Shown piece by piece: positions 24,464 through 33,754 of a stretch of DNA of 39,664 nucleotides (the stretch's first letter is position 1; each line of letters begins with the position of its first letter). A program made the translations under genes and the position numbers. Source of the DNA: an uncultured Anaerococcus sp. (GTDB lineage Bacteria; Bacillota; Clostridia; Tissierellales; Peptoniphilaceae); assembly GCF_947253225.1 (NCBI RefSeq), contig NZ_CAMXYR010000008.1:1-39664 (forward strand), written 5' to 3'. The notes below the pieces were generated by a model that saw nothing but the letters and a program-made list of their open reading frames with translations, was not told where the DNA came from and ran no database searches.

Positions 24464-26597
24464 AGCTATTTTTCCTATCGTCGTATTCTATATAGTTAAA
24501 ATAGTGATCGACTTCGTTTAAGTCTGGATTTTGGTATATGGTTGTTATTTCTTGGTTTATTTCACCGATAAGTCCTAGGATAAAGTACCTAAGTGAGCCT
24601 TGCCCGAACATCATATTTGAAATATCCGTTTTTGTTCTTCTGACAAACTTTGTTTTAACTAGAGTTTTGGCTAGGTCAACACCTGTTATTTCTGATTTCT
24701 TGGTGATAAATCGTGAGAAGAAATTGAGAAGATCTTTGAAAGTGCTCACTTTTTTAATCATATATTTGTAGGCAACATTTACTGGAAAGCCCTTAGTCTG
24801 AACCAAGGCTTCAAAAAATTTCTTACTAGAACCATCTTTTTCAAGCCTTATATTCTCGGTAAGCTTGTCGAAAATTTCATTAATCTCGTCCTTGGCATAA
24901 TCAAGGATTGTTGTTTCTATATCATATGAGGGGTTGTTTATATTATCTATCATTTTTTGAACATAGGCAGGCTTTTCTTGAGGATTGGTCGACTTATATT
25001 GGTAGATATAGTTGGCAAAGTCGTAGAAGCTATGACCCTCATCATCTATAGGCATAGCAAAAACCTTGTTCGTAATTTTATCCATGGCAGAAATCACAAA
25101 ATTAGGGGTCAATATTTTTTCTGCTTGATTTAGGATATTATCAATTGCATCTTCTATATTTTCAGCCTTGATGAAAAGAGTGTTGGCAAGAGCCTTTATC
25201 CTAAATTCGTAGTGGTGGTTTAAGTTATTAACCAAAATCCTTCCGACAAAACTACTATAAATAGGAAAATTATCAGCAATTTTTGGAAAGACGGTTTCAT
25301 TCATGTAGTTAGTGTAAGGTATATCCACTTCAAGTTTTGCCCTAAGGCTATCTATTATTTCTTTCTTGAAATTTAGCTTTTGAAACTTGGGATTATTGGC
25401 TTGAATCCTTATATAATTATGCATAACATCCCTTAGGCTAAGTTGGTCGGTCATGGTGTGGTAGATTGCATCACAAACTTCATGAACCTCGCCAAAATGG
25501 TCTGTGTAGGTGAATCTATCAATTAATTCTGTACTTACAAAGACATCAAAGCCCCCATCGGTTGAAGTTTTATTGTCGATTAATATGTGCCTTATAGGAA
25601 GTGGGTAGGTTATGGTAGAGCCAGTTTGGATATCATAGATTGTATTTCCCAAGGAACTTGTGTATTTAGCAGTACCATTTTCATGAAGGTGGCCAGTAAA
25701 AATAAACTTAACCCCACAATCAGCAAAAATTTCTATAGGAGTTTTGCCATTAATTCTTGGGTCAGTATCTTTTTGAACCTCTCGCCATTCTTTGATTATG
25801 AAAGGGGAAAAGGCAAGTTCTTGATTTCTGAAATTAGGAACAAGGGCATGGTGGGCTACAAGAATAACCATATCCCTCCTTTTTTTTGCTTGGTCAATCA
25901 TATCGACAATCCATCTGATTTGGTCAAGACCTATAGAACCAGCTATGTTTTCCCTAGCATCCCTGTGTTTTTCCTCTGTATCGGCAGAATAAATTGAACT
26001 ATCTATCATTATGATAGAAAGTCCATTTTCATTAGCAAAGTCCTTTTTAACCCTAGCCACATAGGAAAAATAGCCATGAGCGTAGTAGGCATACTTCTCA
26101 TCTCTTGCATAAATCTTATTAACCTTATCCAAATAAGACTTAAAAATATCACTATCCCTATAAAATTCTAAGATAGAATCATCCTTGTAAATAAAATCAT
26201 AGATTTCTTCAAAATCTTTTGGGCTAACATTCTTAGCCTTCTTATCATTTTTGTAATCGTAGGATCTGTGGTTGTTGATATCGTGGTTACCAGGAATCAT
26301 AAAAATCTTTCTCTTAGGATTTTTCTCCTGCCAAGTCCTTAGGTATTTAGCCACTAGCTTGTGAGATTCGGCCTCTCCTTCCTTAACAAGGTCGCCTGGA
26401 AGAATTAAATAATTGCTATTTGCCTTATCCACAATTTCGAGAGCTCTTTTAAATAAGGCCTCACTCTCAACAACAAGCTTTCTCTCGACCTTCAGCTCTT
26501 TTATAAAACTATCACTTGTCCCCATTAGGCTACTTGCCAAAACATGGGGGTCTGATATTATTGATATATCAAAATCCTTAATATTATCTGTATTCAT
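24462..26597 (-). CDS. Large cytosolic metallophosphoesterase with unassigned helical C-terminal region
   Basis: The 711-aa product has a calcineurin-like phosphoesterase domain in residues 8-345 with a full dinuclear metal set: D16-P-H18, G68-D69, G103-N-H-D106, H249 (VAHHA) and G302-H-L-H305. Residues of about 345-711 are predominantly helical and charged, and match nothing I recognise. There is no signal peptide, unlike many secreted phosphodiesterases and nucleotidases, so it is probably cytosolic. The substrate is unknown; cyclic dinucleotides, nucleotides or nucleic acid are possible. AGAGGA precedes the ATG. The gene is isolated on the minus strand. Confidence 0.85.
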   Translation of the reverse strand: MNTDNIKDFDISIISDPHVLASSLMGTSDSFIKELKVERKLVVESEALFKRALEIVDKANSNYLILPGDLVKEGEAESHKLVAKYLRTWQEKNPKRKIFMIPGNHDINNHRSYDYKNDKKAKNVSPKDFEEIYDFIYKDDSILEFYRDSDIFKSYLDKVNKIYARDEKYAYYAHGYFSYVARVKKDFANENGLSIIMIDSSIYSADTEEKHRDARENIAGSIGLDQIRWIVDMIDQAKKRRDMVILVAHHALVPNFRNQELAFSPFIIKEWREVQKDTDPRINGKTPIEIFADCGVKFIFTGHLHENGTAKYTSSLGNTIYDIQTGSTITYPLPIRHILIDNKTSTDGGFDVFVSTELIDRFTYTDHFGEVHEVCDAIYHTMTDQLSLRDVMHNYIRIQANNPKFQKLNFKKEIIDSLRAKLEVDIPYTNYMNETVFPKIADNFPIYSSFVGRILVNNLNHHYEFRIKALANTLFIKAENIEDAIDNILNQAEKILTPNFVISAMDKITNKVFAMPIDDEGHSFYDFANYIYQYKSTNPQEKPAYVQKMIDNINNPSYDIETTILDYAKDEINEIFDKLTENIRLEKDGSSKKFFEALVQTKGFPVNVAYKYMIKKVSTFKDLLNFFSRFITKKSEITGVDLAKTLVKTKFVRRTKTDISNMMFGQGSLRYFILGLIGEINQEITTIYQNPDLNEVDHYFNYIEYDDRKNS

Positions 26598-26624
26598 AAA
26601 ATCCTCTTTAGTATTGGTTCTATT

Positions 26625-26630
26625 ATTATA
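26625..26630 (-). promoter_or_regulatory. -10 element of the phosphoesterase gene
   Basis: On the minus strand TATAAT reads from 26630 to 26625, 28 bp before the ATG. No matching -35 was found. Confidence 0.45.
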
Positions 26631-26760
26631 CTTAATAGCTATATAAAATAACAGTTAAGCAAATAATTATGGAAAGCTAGGGGAAGAAACTTGAGCAAGT
26701 ACATCACAAAATCTTATTAATTATCTAATATTTGTTAAATATTATGGATGATTCATAAGA

Positions 26761-26788
26761 TTGAGGATAAGGAAAGAAGAAGTAAAAT
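26761..26788 (+). promoter_or_regulatory. Candidate promoter of the yybS-gdpP-rplI-dnaB operon
   Basis: TTGAGG (26761-26766) and TAAAAT (26783-26788) are 16 nt apart, about 45 bp before the first gene. It has four and five matches to the two consensus hexamers. Confidence 0.5.
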
Positions 26789-26832
26789 ATTTATAGCTTA
26801 ATTATTTTTAAAGGTTAAGTGAAAGGAAATTT

Positions 26833-27741
26833 ATGGAAATTAATGAAAAGTTAAATAGATTCATGGAAGCTGTTTTTATGGTAGCCTTGGTGGGGATTTT
26901 GATATTCGCATCCGATATATCAATCCTAAGTTTGGGTATGATTCCTATTCTTTTCACCAGCTATATATTTACAAATAGCTTTTTTAGGTTCGCTATGATA
27001 TTTGTGGCATCCGCTATCGTGAGCTTTTTGTATATGGATGTTATTGATAGCCTGATACTTTTTGGCTTGCTTTTTCTTATAAGCCTTGTTTTTTATCTGG
27101 CAATCAAATACATAAAAAGTGATAAGAAACAAATTATAACGGGAGCTATAATTTTTAGTTTAATTTTTATAGGTCTTTATGCCTATGGTATGCAAAAAGA
27201 AGGGGTAAGTCTTGAGCTTTTAGCTAGGGAAGTTAAAGAGATTTTTGAGAAAAATTTGGACTATAAGCTATCCTTGGAGGTATATAAGCTAAGTCTAAGT
27301 CTTTATCCTAGTATGCTCGCTTTAGTATCCTTTATTTATTCACTTTTTGGTCTAAAACTAATCAGAAATTATGCTAGCATTAAGACAGGAAAATTTAAAG
27401 ACTTGAGCGGGATAAATGAAATTAGGATAGAAAAGGGAGATATTTTTGTAATTATTGGATTGCTAGCCCTTATCTATTGCATCTCCTATATGTGCAAGTT
27501 GAATTTGACCTATGTAAAAATAAATATTTTGCTAATCATCATAGAAATTCTCGCCCTAAATGGATTCTCAGCCTATGATTATATAATCGCTAAGTCAAAC
27601 CTCCCCCTATCAAGAGGGTTTCAGTGGTTTTTCATAATAATTTTGTTGCAATTCTTGCTAGTGTTATTCATAATCTTAGGATTTATTGATATAATATTAG
27701 ATGTAAGAAAAAAAAGGAGCCTATATGAAAAACAAAGATGA
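26833..27741 (+). CDS. yybS: YybS-like (DUF2232) polytopic membrane protein
   Basis: This 302-aa integral membrane protein has about eight hydrophobic segments: roughly 10-30, 33-48, 50-80, 82-92, 100-119, a pair around 155-173, 203-220, and 225-290. It corresponds in position and layout to Bacillus YybS (DUF2232), encoded directly upstream of gdpP and rplI. Function unknown. It overlaps gdpP by 17 nt. The assignment rests mainly on synteny and topology. Confidence 0.82.
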   Translation: MEINEKLNRFMEAVFMVALVGILIFASDISILSLGMIPILFTSYIFTNSFFRFAMIFVASAIVSFLYMDVIDSLILFGLLFLISLVFYLAIKYIKSDKKQIITGAIIFSLIFIGLYAYGMQKEGVSLELLAREVKEIFEKNLDYKLSLEVYKLSLSLYPSMLALVSFIYSLFGLKLIRNYASIKTGKFKDLSGINEIRIEKGDIFVIIGLLALIYCISYMCKLNLTYVKINILLIIIEILALNGFSAYDYIIAKSNLPLSRGFQWFFIIILLQFLLVLFIILGFIDIILDVRKKRSLYEKQR

Positions 27742-29734
27742 GTATGTGGGAAATAATAAGATTATCGCTATAATTGCTCTGCCTTGCCTAGCTTCCCTAA
27801 TTTTGTTTTATTATAATCAAATATTTGGGACTATTGGTCTTATTTTATCTCTTGTCTTGTACTTTTTTCTTAGAAATATTAACCATAACAAGTTAAAAGA
27901 CCTCCAAGCTTATGTGGATGATATGAATATTTCATTCGATATTATCACAAAAAATGTTGTCTTTGAAATGCCCTTTCCTATTGTTATTTTGGAAGAGGAT
28001 AGGACTATCAAATGGCACAACACATATTTTAAAGATTTGTTCGAGAAAAAAACTCTGGTAGGATGGGATATAGAAGAATTTCTTCCTGATTTCGAGGGAG
28101 TTGACTTCAAAGTTGATGGACTAAAACTTCCCCAAAATATCAATATAGATGGAAAAGTTTTGCAATTTTATTATCAAACAATAACCAACCAAGAAACTGG
28201 TAAATCGCAAACTTTCCTCTATGGAATTGACAACACCTACGATGAATCAATCAAGCAATTGTTCAAAGATAAAAGGCTTGTATTTTATTCAGTTTTTATA
28301 GACAACTACGAGGATATCAGAAATGCAACCCAGTCTGTCGATAGACCAGCAGTTTTAGGAGAAATAGATAAGGTTATAAATGAATATTTCAAAAAATATA
28401 ATTGCATAATAAGAAAGTATGAGAATGATAGATTCATGGTGATTAGTGAGTACCAAGACTATAAGGCAATCTATGATTCAAAATTTGCTATCCTAGATGA
28501 GGTTAGAAATATAGAAAAAGGGAACACTCTCCCTCCAACTCTTTCTATAGGAGTGGGCATAGCTGGAGCCAAGCCTTCCGATATTTATTCCGACTCAAGA
28601 GAAGCGGTTGACATAGCCCTATCTCGTGGAGGGGACCAAGCAGTAGTCAAACTTGAAGATAACTACGAATACTTTGGAGGAAAGACTAAGGCTATAGAAA
28701 AAACCAGCAAGGTTAGATCTAGGGTCATATCTCAAGCTCTAAAGAGGATGATTCAATCATCTCCAGACATTTATGTTATGGGTCATAATAATCCAGACAT
28801 GGATTCCTTTGGCTCTTCCTTAGGCATTTATGAGGGTGCTTACGATATGGGCAAGGAAGTCTATATCGTCCTTAATGAGGTAACAAGACCTATTGAGAAT
28901 ATGTATGAGAGAGTAACAAGTGAGCTAACAGAGCTTAAAGATAATATCCTGACAGAAAGCGAGGCCTTAGATAAGATAAGTCCTCAATCTCTGATAATTG
29001 TAACGGATAACCATAGGAAAAACTCTACAGAAGCTCCAGAGCTTTTGGATAAGTCGGACAATATTTTCATCATTGACCACCACAGACGTGGCAAAGATTA
29101 TATAGCAAATGCGACTATTTCTTATATCGAGCCTTATGCATCAAGTGCATCAGAGCTTGTAACAGAAATTCTATCCTACTTGGATGAAGACTTTAAGGCA
29201 AGAACTCCTGTTGCAGAATCTCTCCTAGCAGGAATCACAGTAGATACCAAAAACTTTGTCTACCAAACAGGGGTAAGAACTTTCGAGGCAGCCTCAATCC
29301 TAAAAAGATGGGGAGCTGACTCAGTCTATATAAAGAGAATGTTCAAAGATGACTTTGAGATAGTTAAGTATAAGTCAGAAGTTATAGCTGATTCATTTGT
29401 TGTTAATGATTTTATAGCCATAGCCCACTTCAAGAGAGATATAGATGGCTCAACGCTTATAGCTTCACAGGCTGCTGATGATTTGTTAAACATAAAGGGA
29501 GTTAAGGCGAGTTTCGTCCTTACCATCTCCAACCACAAAATCCACATATCAGGTAGAAGCCTAGGAGATATATCGGTACAATTAATCCTAGAGCGTATCG
29601 GTGGTGGTGGCCACCTAACAGCAGCTGCAACCCAACTAGACATGACTATGGAAAATGCTGAAGATATGTTAAGAAAAGCAATAAATGAATATTTAAGAGA
29701 GGAAGAAGAAAATGAAAGTAATACTAACAGATGA
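27725..29734 (+). CDS. gdpP: Cyclic-di-AMP phosphodiesterase GdpP (YybT)
   Basis: GdpP hydrolyses c-di-AMP to pApA and sets the level of this essential second messenger. The 669-aa product has two N-terminal membrane helices (about 13-50), a PAS-like domain (about 65-160), a degenerate GGDEF domain in which the signature position reads YENDRF (about 238-243), and DHH/DHHA1 domains. The DHH metal motifs are visible: GHNNPDMDS, VTDNHR and IDHHRR. The DHHA1 motif is RIGGGGHLTAAA. All fit an active enzyme. It overlaps yybS and rplI, giving the conserved yybS-gdpP-rplI-dnaB order. Confidence 0.96.
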   Translation: MKNKDEYVGNNKIIAIIALPCLASLILFYYNQIFGTIGLILSLVLYFFLRNINHNKLKDLQAYVDDMNISFDIITKNVVFEMPFPIVILEEDRTIKWHNTYFKDLFEKKTLVGWDIEEFLPDFEGVDFKVDGLKLPQNINIDGKVLQFYYQTITNQETGKSQTFLYGIDNTYDESIKQLFKDKRLVFYSVFIDNYEDIRNATQSVDRPAVLGEIDKVINEYFKKYNCIIRKYENDRFMVISEYQDYKAIYDSKFAILDEVRNIEKGNTLPPTLSIGVGIAGAKPSDIYSDSREAVDIALSRGGDQAVVKLEDNYEYFGGKTKAIEKTSKVRSRVISQALKRMIQSSPDIYVMGHNNPDMDSFGSSLGIYEGAYDMGKEVYIVLNEVTRPIENMYERVTSELTELKDNILTESEALDKISPQSLIIVTDNHRKNSTEAPELLDKSDNIFIIDHHRRGKDYIANATISYIEPYASSASELVTEILSYLDEDFKARTPVAESLLAGITVDTKNFVYQTGVRTFEAASILKRWGADSVYIKRMFKDDFEIVKYKSEVIADSFVVNDFIAIAHFKRDIDGSTLIASQAADDLLNIKGVKASFVLTISNHKIHISGRSLGDISVQLILERIGGGGHLTAAATQLDMTMENAEDMLRKAINEYLREEEENESNTNR

Positions 29735-30161
29735 TGTAAAAAGTATTGGTAAAAAGGGAGAAGTTGTAAATGTCAAGACAGGATATTTTAGAAACTTCCT
29801 AATTCCAGCTGGCAAAGCCATAGAAGCTACCAAGGAAAATATGGCTGAACTTAAAAAGCTCCAAGATAAAATGAAAGCTGAAGAAGCCGAAAATAGAAAA
29901 AAAGCTGAGGCTATCAAGGAAAAAATTGAAGGTCTAACTCTTACAAAGAAGGTAAGAACAGGAGAAGATGGTAAATTATTTGGTTCAGTTACCAACAAGG
30001 ATATAGCTCAAGCTCTCAAGGAAGAAGGCATCGACCTAGATAGAAAAAAAATCGAAGGTGTAGAAAAAATAACAGGTCTCGGAGAATTTGTCCTTAATGC
30101 TAAGCTTTTTGAAGGGGTAAACGCCAATCTTAAAGTTAACGTAGTTTCTGAGGCTGAATAA
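29712..30161 (+). CDS. rplI: 50S ribosomal protein bL9
   Basis: bL9 is an elongated large-subunit protein that helps restrain frameshifting. The 149-aa product has the N-terminal motif MKVILTDDVKSIGKKGEVV and GYFRNFLIP, a long connecting helix and a C-terminal domain. It starts 23 nt inside the gdpP end and its stop overlaps the dnaB ATG (TAATG). Confidence 0.97.
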   Translation: MKVILTDDVKSIGKKGEVVNVKTGYFRNFLIPAGKAIEATKENMAELKKLQDKMKAEEAENRKKAEAIKEKIEGLTLTKKVRTGEDGKLFGSVTNKDIAQALKEEGIDLDRKKIEGVEKITGLGEFVLNAKLFEGVNANLKVNVVSEAE

Positions 30162-31492
30162 TGACTGAGGACCCAAGGTCCCTACCACACGACTTCTTAG
30201 CAGAGCAAGCTATAATCGGAAGTATTCTAGCTAAAAACGAAACTTTTGATAGTATTAATCAAATTATAAAACCTGTAGACTTTTATGATTCTAGGACGCA
30301 GAGGATATACAAGTCCATCCTAAAGATGTTTGAAAAAGACATTAAGGTAGATGAGATTTCCCTATTATCCCAGCTAAAGAATGAAAATATTTTACAAGAA
30401 GTTGGAGGGGAGGAGTTTATCACTGAGATTACCCTCTCCTCATTTTATACTCCAAACGTCGATACATATGCCAAATCAGTCAAAGAAAAATCTATACTAA
30501 GAAGTCTTATAGGGGCGAGCGAGGATATTATCGATTTAAGCTACAGGCATGATGGTAAGATTGACTCTATTCTATCAACGGCAGAGTCTAAAATTTTTGA
30601 AATCTCCCAAGACACCCACAACAAGGGTCTTGTGAGACTTTCAGATACTATGGAGGAAACTCTCCAAAAGATAAATGAACTAACCCTTGCTGATGGAAGT
30701 ATTACAGGAGTTACTACTGGGCTAAGCATTGTAGATACCAAACTTTCAGGTCTCCAACAAGCTCAGCTAATTCTTCTGGCAGCAAGACCTGCTATGGGTA
30801 AGACTGCCCTAGGACTTACTATGGCGTGGAATGCAGCCAAGGTAGGCAAGTCTGTTGCCTTCTTCTCCCTAGAAATGTCAACCTACCAATTAAACCAAAG
30901 ACTTTTGTCAATGGTATCAATGGTAAATCTTGAAAATATTATTAATGGTTCGATTAGAGATGAAGATTGGAAGCTTCTAATCCACGCAACCAAAGAAATC
31001 ACCTCAAGAGAAATTTATGTTGACGAAACTCCAGGCATTACACTATCTGAGATGAGAAGTAAGCTAAAAAGACTCAAGGCTGAAGTAGGAATTGACCTTG
31101 TAGTAATTGACTACCTTCAACTCATGCAGGCTGACGGTAGGCAAGAAAATAGGCAAAATGAGATTGCATCAATCTCCAGAGGACTTAAATCCCTATCCAA
31201 GGAATTAAATTGTCCGATTCTTTCCCTAGCCCAACTGTCTCGTGAGGCTGACAAGAGGTCTGACCACAAGCCAATCCTATCAGACCTTAGAGAATCAGGG
31301 GCAATCGAGCAAGATGCAGATGTTGTAATGCTCTTATATAGAGAAGACTACTATGATGAGGAAGATAATCCTAATATTGCCAAGCTTATTGTCGCCAAGC
31401 ACCGAAATGGGTCTACTGGAACTCTTGAATTATTCTTTAATAAACCATGTACCACCTTCAGAGACCTAAGTCAAAGAGAAGAAAATGCCTAG
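30161..31492 (+). CDS. dnaB: Replicative DNA helicase DnaB (Bacillus DnaC)
   Basis: This is the hexameric 5'-3' helicase of the replication fork. The 443-aa product has the N-terminal helical collar beginning SLPHDFLAEQAIIGSIL, and the RecA-like domain with Walker A ARPAMGKTA, SLEMS, the Walker B strand DLVVIDYLQLM, and LAQLSREADKRS. Its length is typical. It shares its first base with the rplI stop. Loader genes (dnaD and dnaI types) lie just downstream. Confidence 0.98.
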   Translation: MTEDPRSLPHDFLAEQAIIGSILAKNETFDSINQIIKPVDFYDSRTQRIYKSILKMFEKDIKVDEISLLSQLKNENILQEVGGEEFITEITLSSFYTPNVDTYAKSVKEKSILRSLIGASEDIIDLSYRHDGKIDSILSTAESKIFEISQDTHNKGLVRLSDTMEETLQKINELTLADGSITGVTTGLSIVDTKLSGLQQAQLILLAARPAMGKTALGLTMAWNAAKVGKSVAFFSLEMSTYQLNQRLLSMVSMVNLENIINGSIRDEDWKLLIHATKEITSREIYVDETPGITLSEMRSKLKRLKAEVGIDLVVIDYLQLMQADGRQENRQNEIASISRGLKSLSKELNCPILSLAQLSREADKRSDHKPILSDLRESGAIEQDADVVMLLYREDYYDEEDNPNIAKLIVAKHRNGSTGTLELFFNKPCTTFRDLSQREENA

Positions 31493-32039
31493 AGTTTACT
31501 TAGAAAAGATGAGTCAAAAGACGGCTAGTGAAGTAAAAAAATGGACAGACTTTGATGATCCAAGGCTTGTAGGATATAACTATTCCAAGCTATCAGATTT
31601 TGAAATAAAAATCTGGTATGGGTCGATATCCACACCAAGAAAAAAGTACTTTGCAGTCAAAAGAATTGACGATGACAAATTTATTGGTTTTGTTGGTTTA
31701 AAGCAGATTAATCCTGTAACAAAGAGGGCTAAACTTGGCGTGGTTTTTGACAGTGCCTACACTTCAATGGGTTATGGGACAGAATCTATTAGACTAATCT
31801 TGGCTAAGGGATTTGAAGATTATAGGCTTAGGGAAGTATTGCTAGATGTCAATCTCTTTAATAAAAGAGCCCTTAACTCCTACCTTAAATGTGGCTTTAA
31901 AGAAACTGGATATAGCAGAGAAGTATTTGAAAATCAAGATATAGCTTGTGATGAAAGGTATTTTGAAAATAGAGGAGGACTCATATATTCAAAAATACTG
32001 ACCATGAAAATTACAAAGGAAGATTATTATGGACTTTAA
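31485..32039 (+). CDS. GNAT-family N-acetyltransferase (RimJ/RimL-like)
   Basis: The 184-aa product resembles RimJ/RimL-type GNAT enzymes. A WTDFDDPRLVGYN start is followed by the FIGFVGLKQINP strand pair, the acetyl-CoA-binding motif-A region SMGYGTESIRLIL (about 98-110) and the NKRALNSYLKCGFKETGY block. It probably acetylates an amine, with substrate unknown. It is embedded by overlaps of 8 nt with dnaB and 11 nt with dnaD, which is unusual for this replication cluster. Confidence 0.88.
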   Translation: MPRVYLEKMSQKTASEVKKWTDFDDPRLVGYNYSKLSDFEIKIWYGSISTPRKKYFAVKRIDDDKFIGFVGLKQINPVTKRAKLGVVFDSAYTSMGYGTESIRLILAKGFEDYRLREVLLDVNLFNKRALNSYLKCGFKETGYSREVFENQDIACDERYFENRGGLIYSKILTMKITKEDYYGL

Positions 32040-32802
32040 GATGCAAGATCTAAAACTGGATATGGGAACGACTCCCCTAGAGAATATGTTTTTGAATACC
32101 TATGTTCAAATGGCCGATGGTGATGCAATTAAGGTCTATCTTTTGATTTACAAAGATTGCTATAATTACCATAGGGTAGATGCTGGAAAAATAAAAAGAC
32201 AATTAAGCTTTACTGATGACCAGTTTGATAAGGCTGTAGATTTTTGGGTCAACATGGGTATTTTTAGGAAAAAAAGGGCAGATAATGGGACGGACTACAT
32301 AGAAATAGTTTCCCTAAGACAGATGTATTTTGGCGATAGTCAGGATGATAATTCTAGTGAAGCAGCCTACGATTTAGCTCAAAGAAAGTCTATCATGTTC
32401 ACCAACATTGAAACAATGATTGACAGAAACCTAACACCTGCCGATATAACAAGGATTCAAGAAACCATTCTCGAATATAATTGCGACCCAGAACTTGTAA
32501 CAGAAGCCTTCAGACAAGCTAAGGTAAGTGGAAATGTTGATGTAAAATATGTTATGGGCTTTGTAAAAACTTGGCGAGACCAGAATATCTCAAACCTCAA
32601 TGACCTCAGAATGAAGGAAGAAAGAGATAAGTTATTAAGAAATAAGTCCCCTCGTCAATATAGGAAAAGACCAAGACCGGCCTCCCAAAATCAACCGACA
32701 AATCAAGCAGAAAATTCTGAGATATCCTCTTTTATCCAAAGGAGAAAGGAAGAAAGGCTTAACAAAATCCTAAAACAAAGGGGTGAAGACAATGACTCCT
32801 AG
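32029..32802 (+). CDS. dnaD: DnaD-domain replication initiation protein
   Basis: This 257-aa protein of the DnaD/DnaB-like primosome family helps load the replicative helicase at oriC or restarting forks in Firmicutes. It has an N-terminal winged-helix-like DDBH1 region (about 15-100) and a C-terminal DDBH2 region (about 125-190) with the family's Y-x-x-x-[IF]-x-x-W motif in YVMGFVKTW. A basic, Gln/Asn-rich tail follows. It could equally be named a DnaB(Bsu)-type loader. It lies between the helicase and the AAA+ loader. Confidence 0.9.
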   Translation: MDFKMQDLKLDMGTTPLENMFLNTYVQMADGDAIKVYLLIYKDCYNYHRVDAGKIKRQLSFTDDQFDKAVDFWVNMGIFRKKRADNGTDYIEIVSLRQMYFGDSQDDNSSEAAYDLAQRKSIMFTNIETMIDRNLTPADITRIQETILEYNCDPELVTEAFRQAKVSGNVDVKYVMGFVKTWRDQNISNLNDLRMKEERDKLLRNKSPRQYRKRPRPASQNQPTNQAENSEISSFIQRRKEERLNKILKQRGEDNDS

Positions 32803-33751
32803 TCAAAAGGCAAGCGCCATACTTGAGCAAAGAAGAAAAGAAGATAAGAGAAGTCAAGAGAAGAGAATTGCAGAAGTTTATGAAAAAGTTCCACAAATCA
32901 AGGCTCTTGATAGGCAAATCAAAGAGATAGGATTTACGACTCTAAAACTTATAGCAAGTGGTAAGACTAGCAAGGCTTACGAGGAAAAAATAGACTTTCT
33001 TACCCAGCAAAAGCAACAACTCCTAAGGAAAAATGGCTTTGACCTAGACTATATGGAGATCAAATACCACCATGAAGTGTGCAAGGACACAGGTTTTGTT
33101 GGAACTAAGATGTGCTCTTGTAGGAAGCAATTGATAATTGACCAAAAATACGACCAATCTAACATCAAAAACCAAATCATGGAGGAAAATTTTAATTCTT
33201 TCAACATTAATTTATACTCCAAAAACACGGACAAGACCTATGGGATAAGCCCCTATGAGAATATGAAATACATTATCGGAGGTGTAAAAAAGTTTGTCAA
33301 CAACTTTGCCTACGAGACAGGCAATATTTATATCTATGGAGATGTTGGAAGGGGCAAGACCTTCTTGATTAATTCCATAGCCAAGGAGATTTTGGATAGG
33401 AATTTCTCAGTTGTCTACATGACCTCAACTAAACTTTTCAAATTCCTAAATGACTACCTTTATGCCTTTGAAGATAGGAGGGAGAACTTGGAAGAAAAGT
33501 ATAGGCTGATTTTTGACTCAGACCTCTTGATAATAGACGATTTAGGGGCAGAAGCAAGCCGACAAGCTGATAGATCCAACCTTTTTGATGTGGTAAATGA
33601 GAGAATGAACGCAGGAAAACCGATAATATTTTCATCAAACCTTGACGAAGAAGCCCTCCAAGAAATTTATGGACCAAGAATTTTTTCTAGGATAATGGGC
33701 AACAATAGCAGGATTTATGAAATATTCGGTGAGGACTTGAGATTGAGGTAG
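32792..33751 (+). CDS. dnaI: DnaI/DnaC-like AAA+ helicase loader
   Basis: This 319-aa ATPase is predicted to deliver DnaB helicase to DNA. It has an N-terminal coiled-coil region (about 1-80) and a Cys/His cluster (HHEVCKDTGFVGTKMCSC, about 94-111). The CKDTG...CSC pattern occurs in the DnaC/DnaI family, but the upstream Cys of a full four-ligand site is replaced by His. The AAA+ core has Walker A GDVGRGKT and Walker B LLIIDDLGAE. ATG 32792 is chosen because GGGGTGA (32780-32786) fits it; GTG 32783 is the alternative. It overlaps dnaD by 11 nt. Confidence 0.9.
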   Translation: MTPSQKASAILEQRRKEDKRSQEKRIAEVYEKVPQIKALDRQIKEIGFTTLKLIASGKTSKAYEEKIDFLTQQKQQLLRKNGFDLDYMEIKYHHEVCKDTGFVGTKMCSCRKQLIIDQKYDQSNIKNQIMEENFNSFNINLYSKNTDKTYGISPYENMKYIIGGVKKFVNNFAYETGNIYIYGDVGRGKTFLINSIAKEILDRNFSVVYMTSTKLFKFLNDYLYAFEDRRENLEEKYRLIFDSDLLIIDDLGAEASRQADRSNLFDVVNERMNAGKPIIFSSNLDEEALQEIYGPRIFSRIMGNNSRIYEIFGEDLRLR

Positions 33752-33754
33752 CCT

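Noticed and set aside
26640..26760. Possible small ORF between the phosphoesterase and yybS genes
   Set aside because: All frames close within about ten codons and no ribosome site precedes a start.
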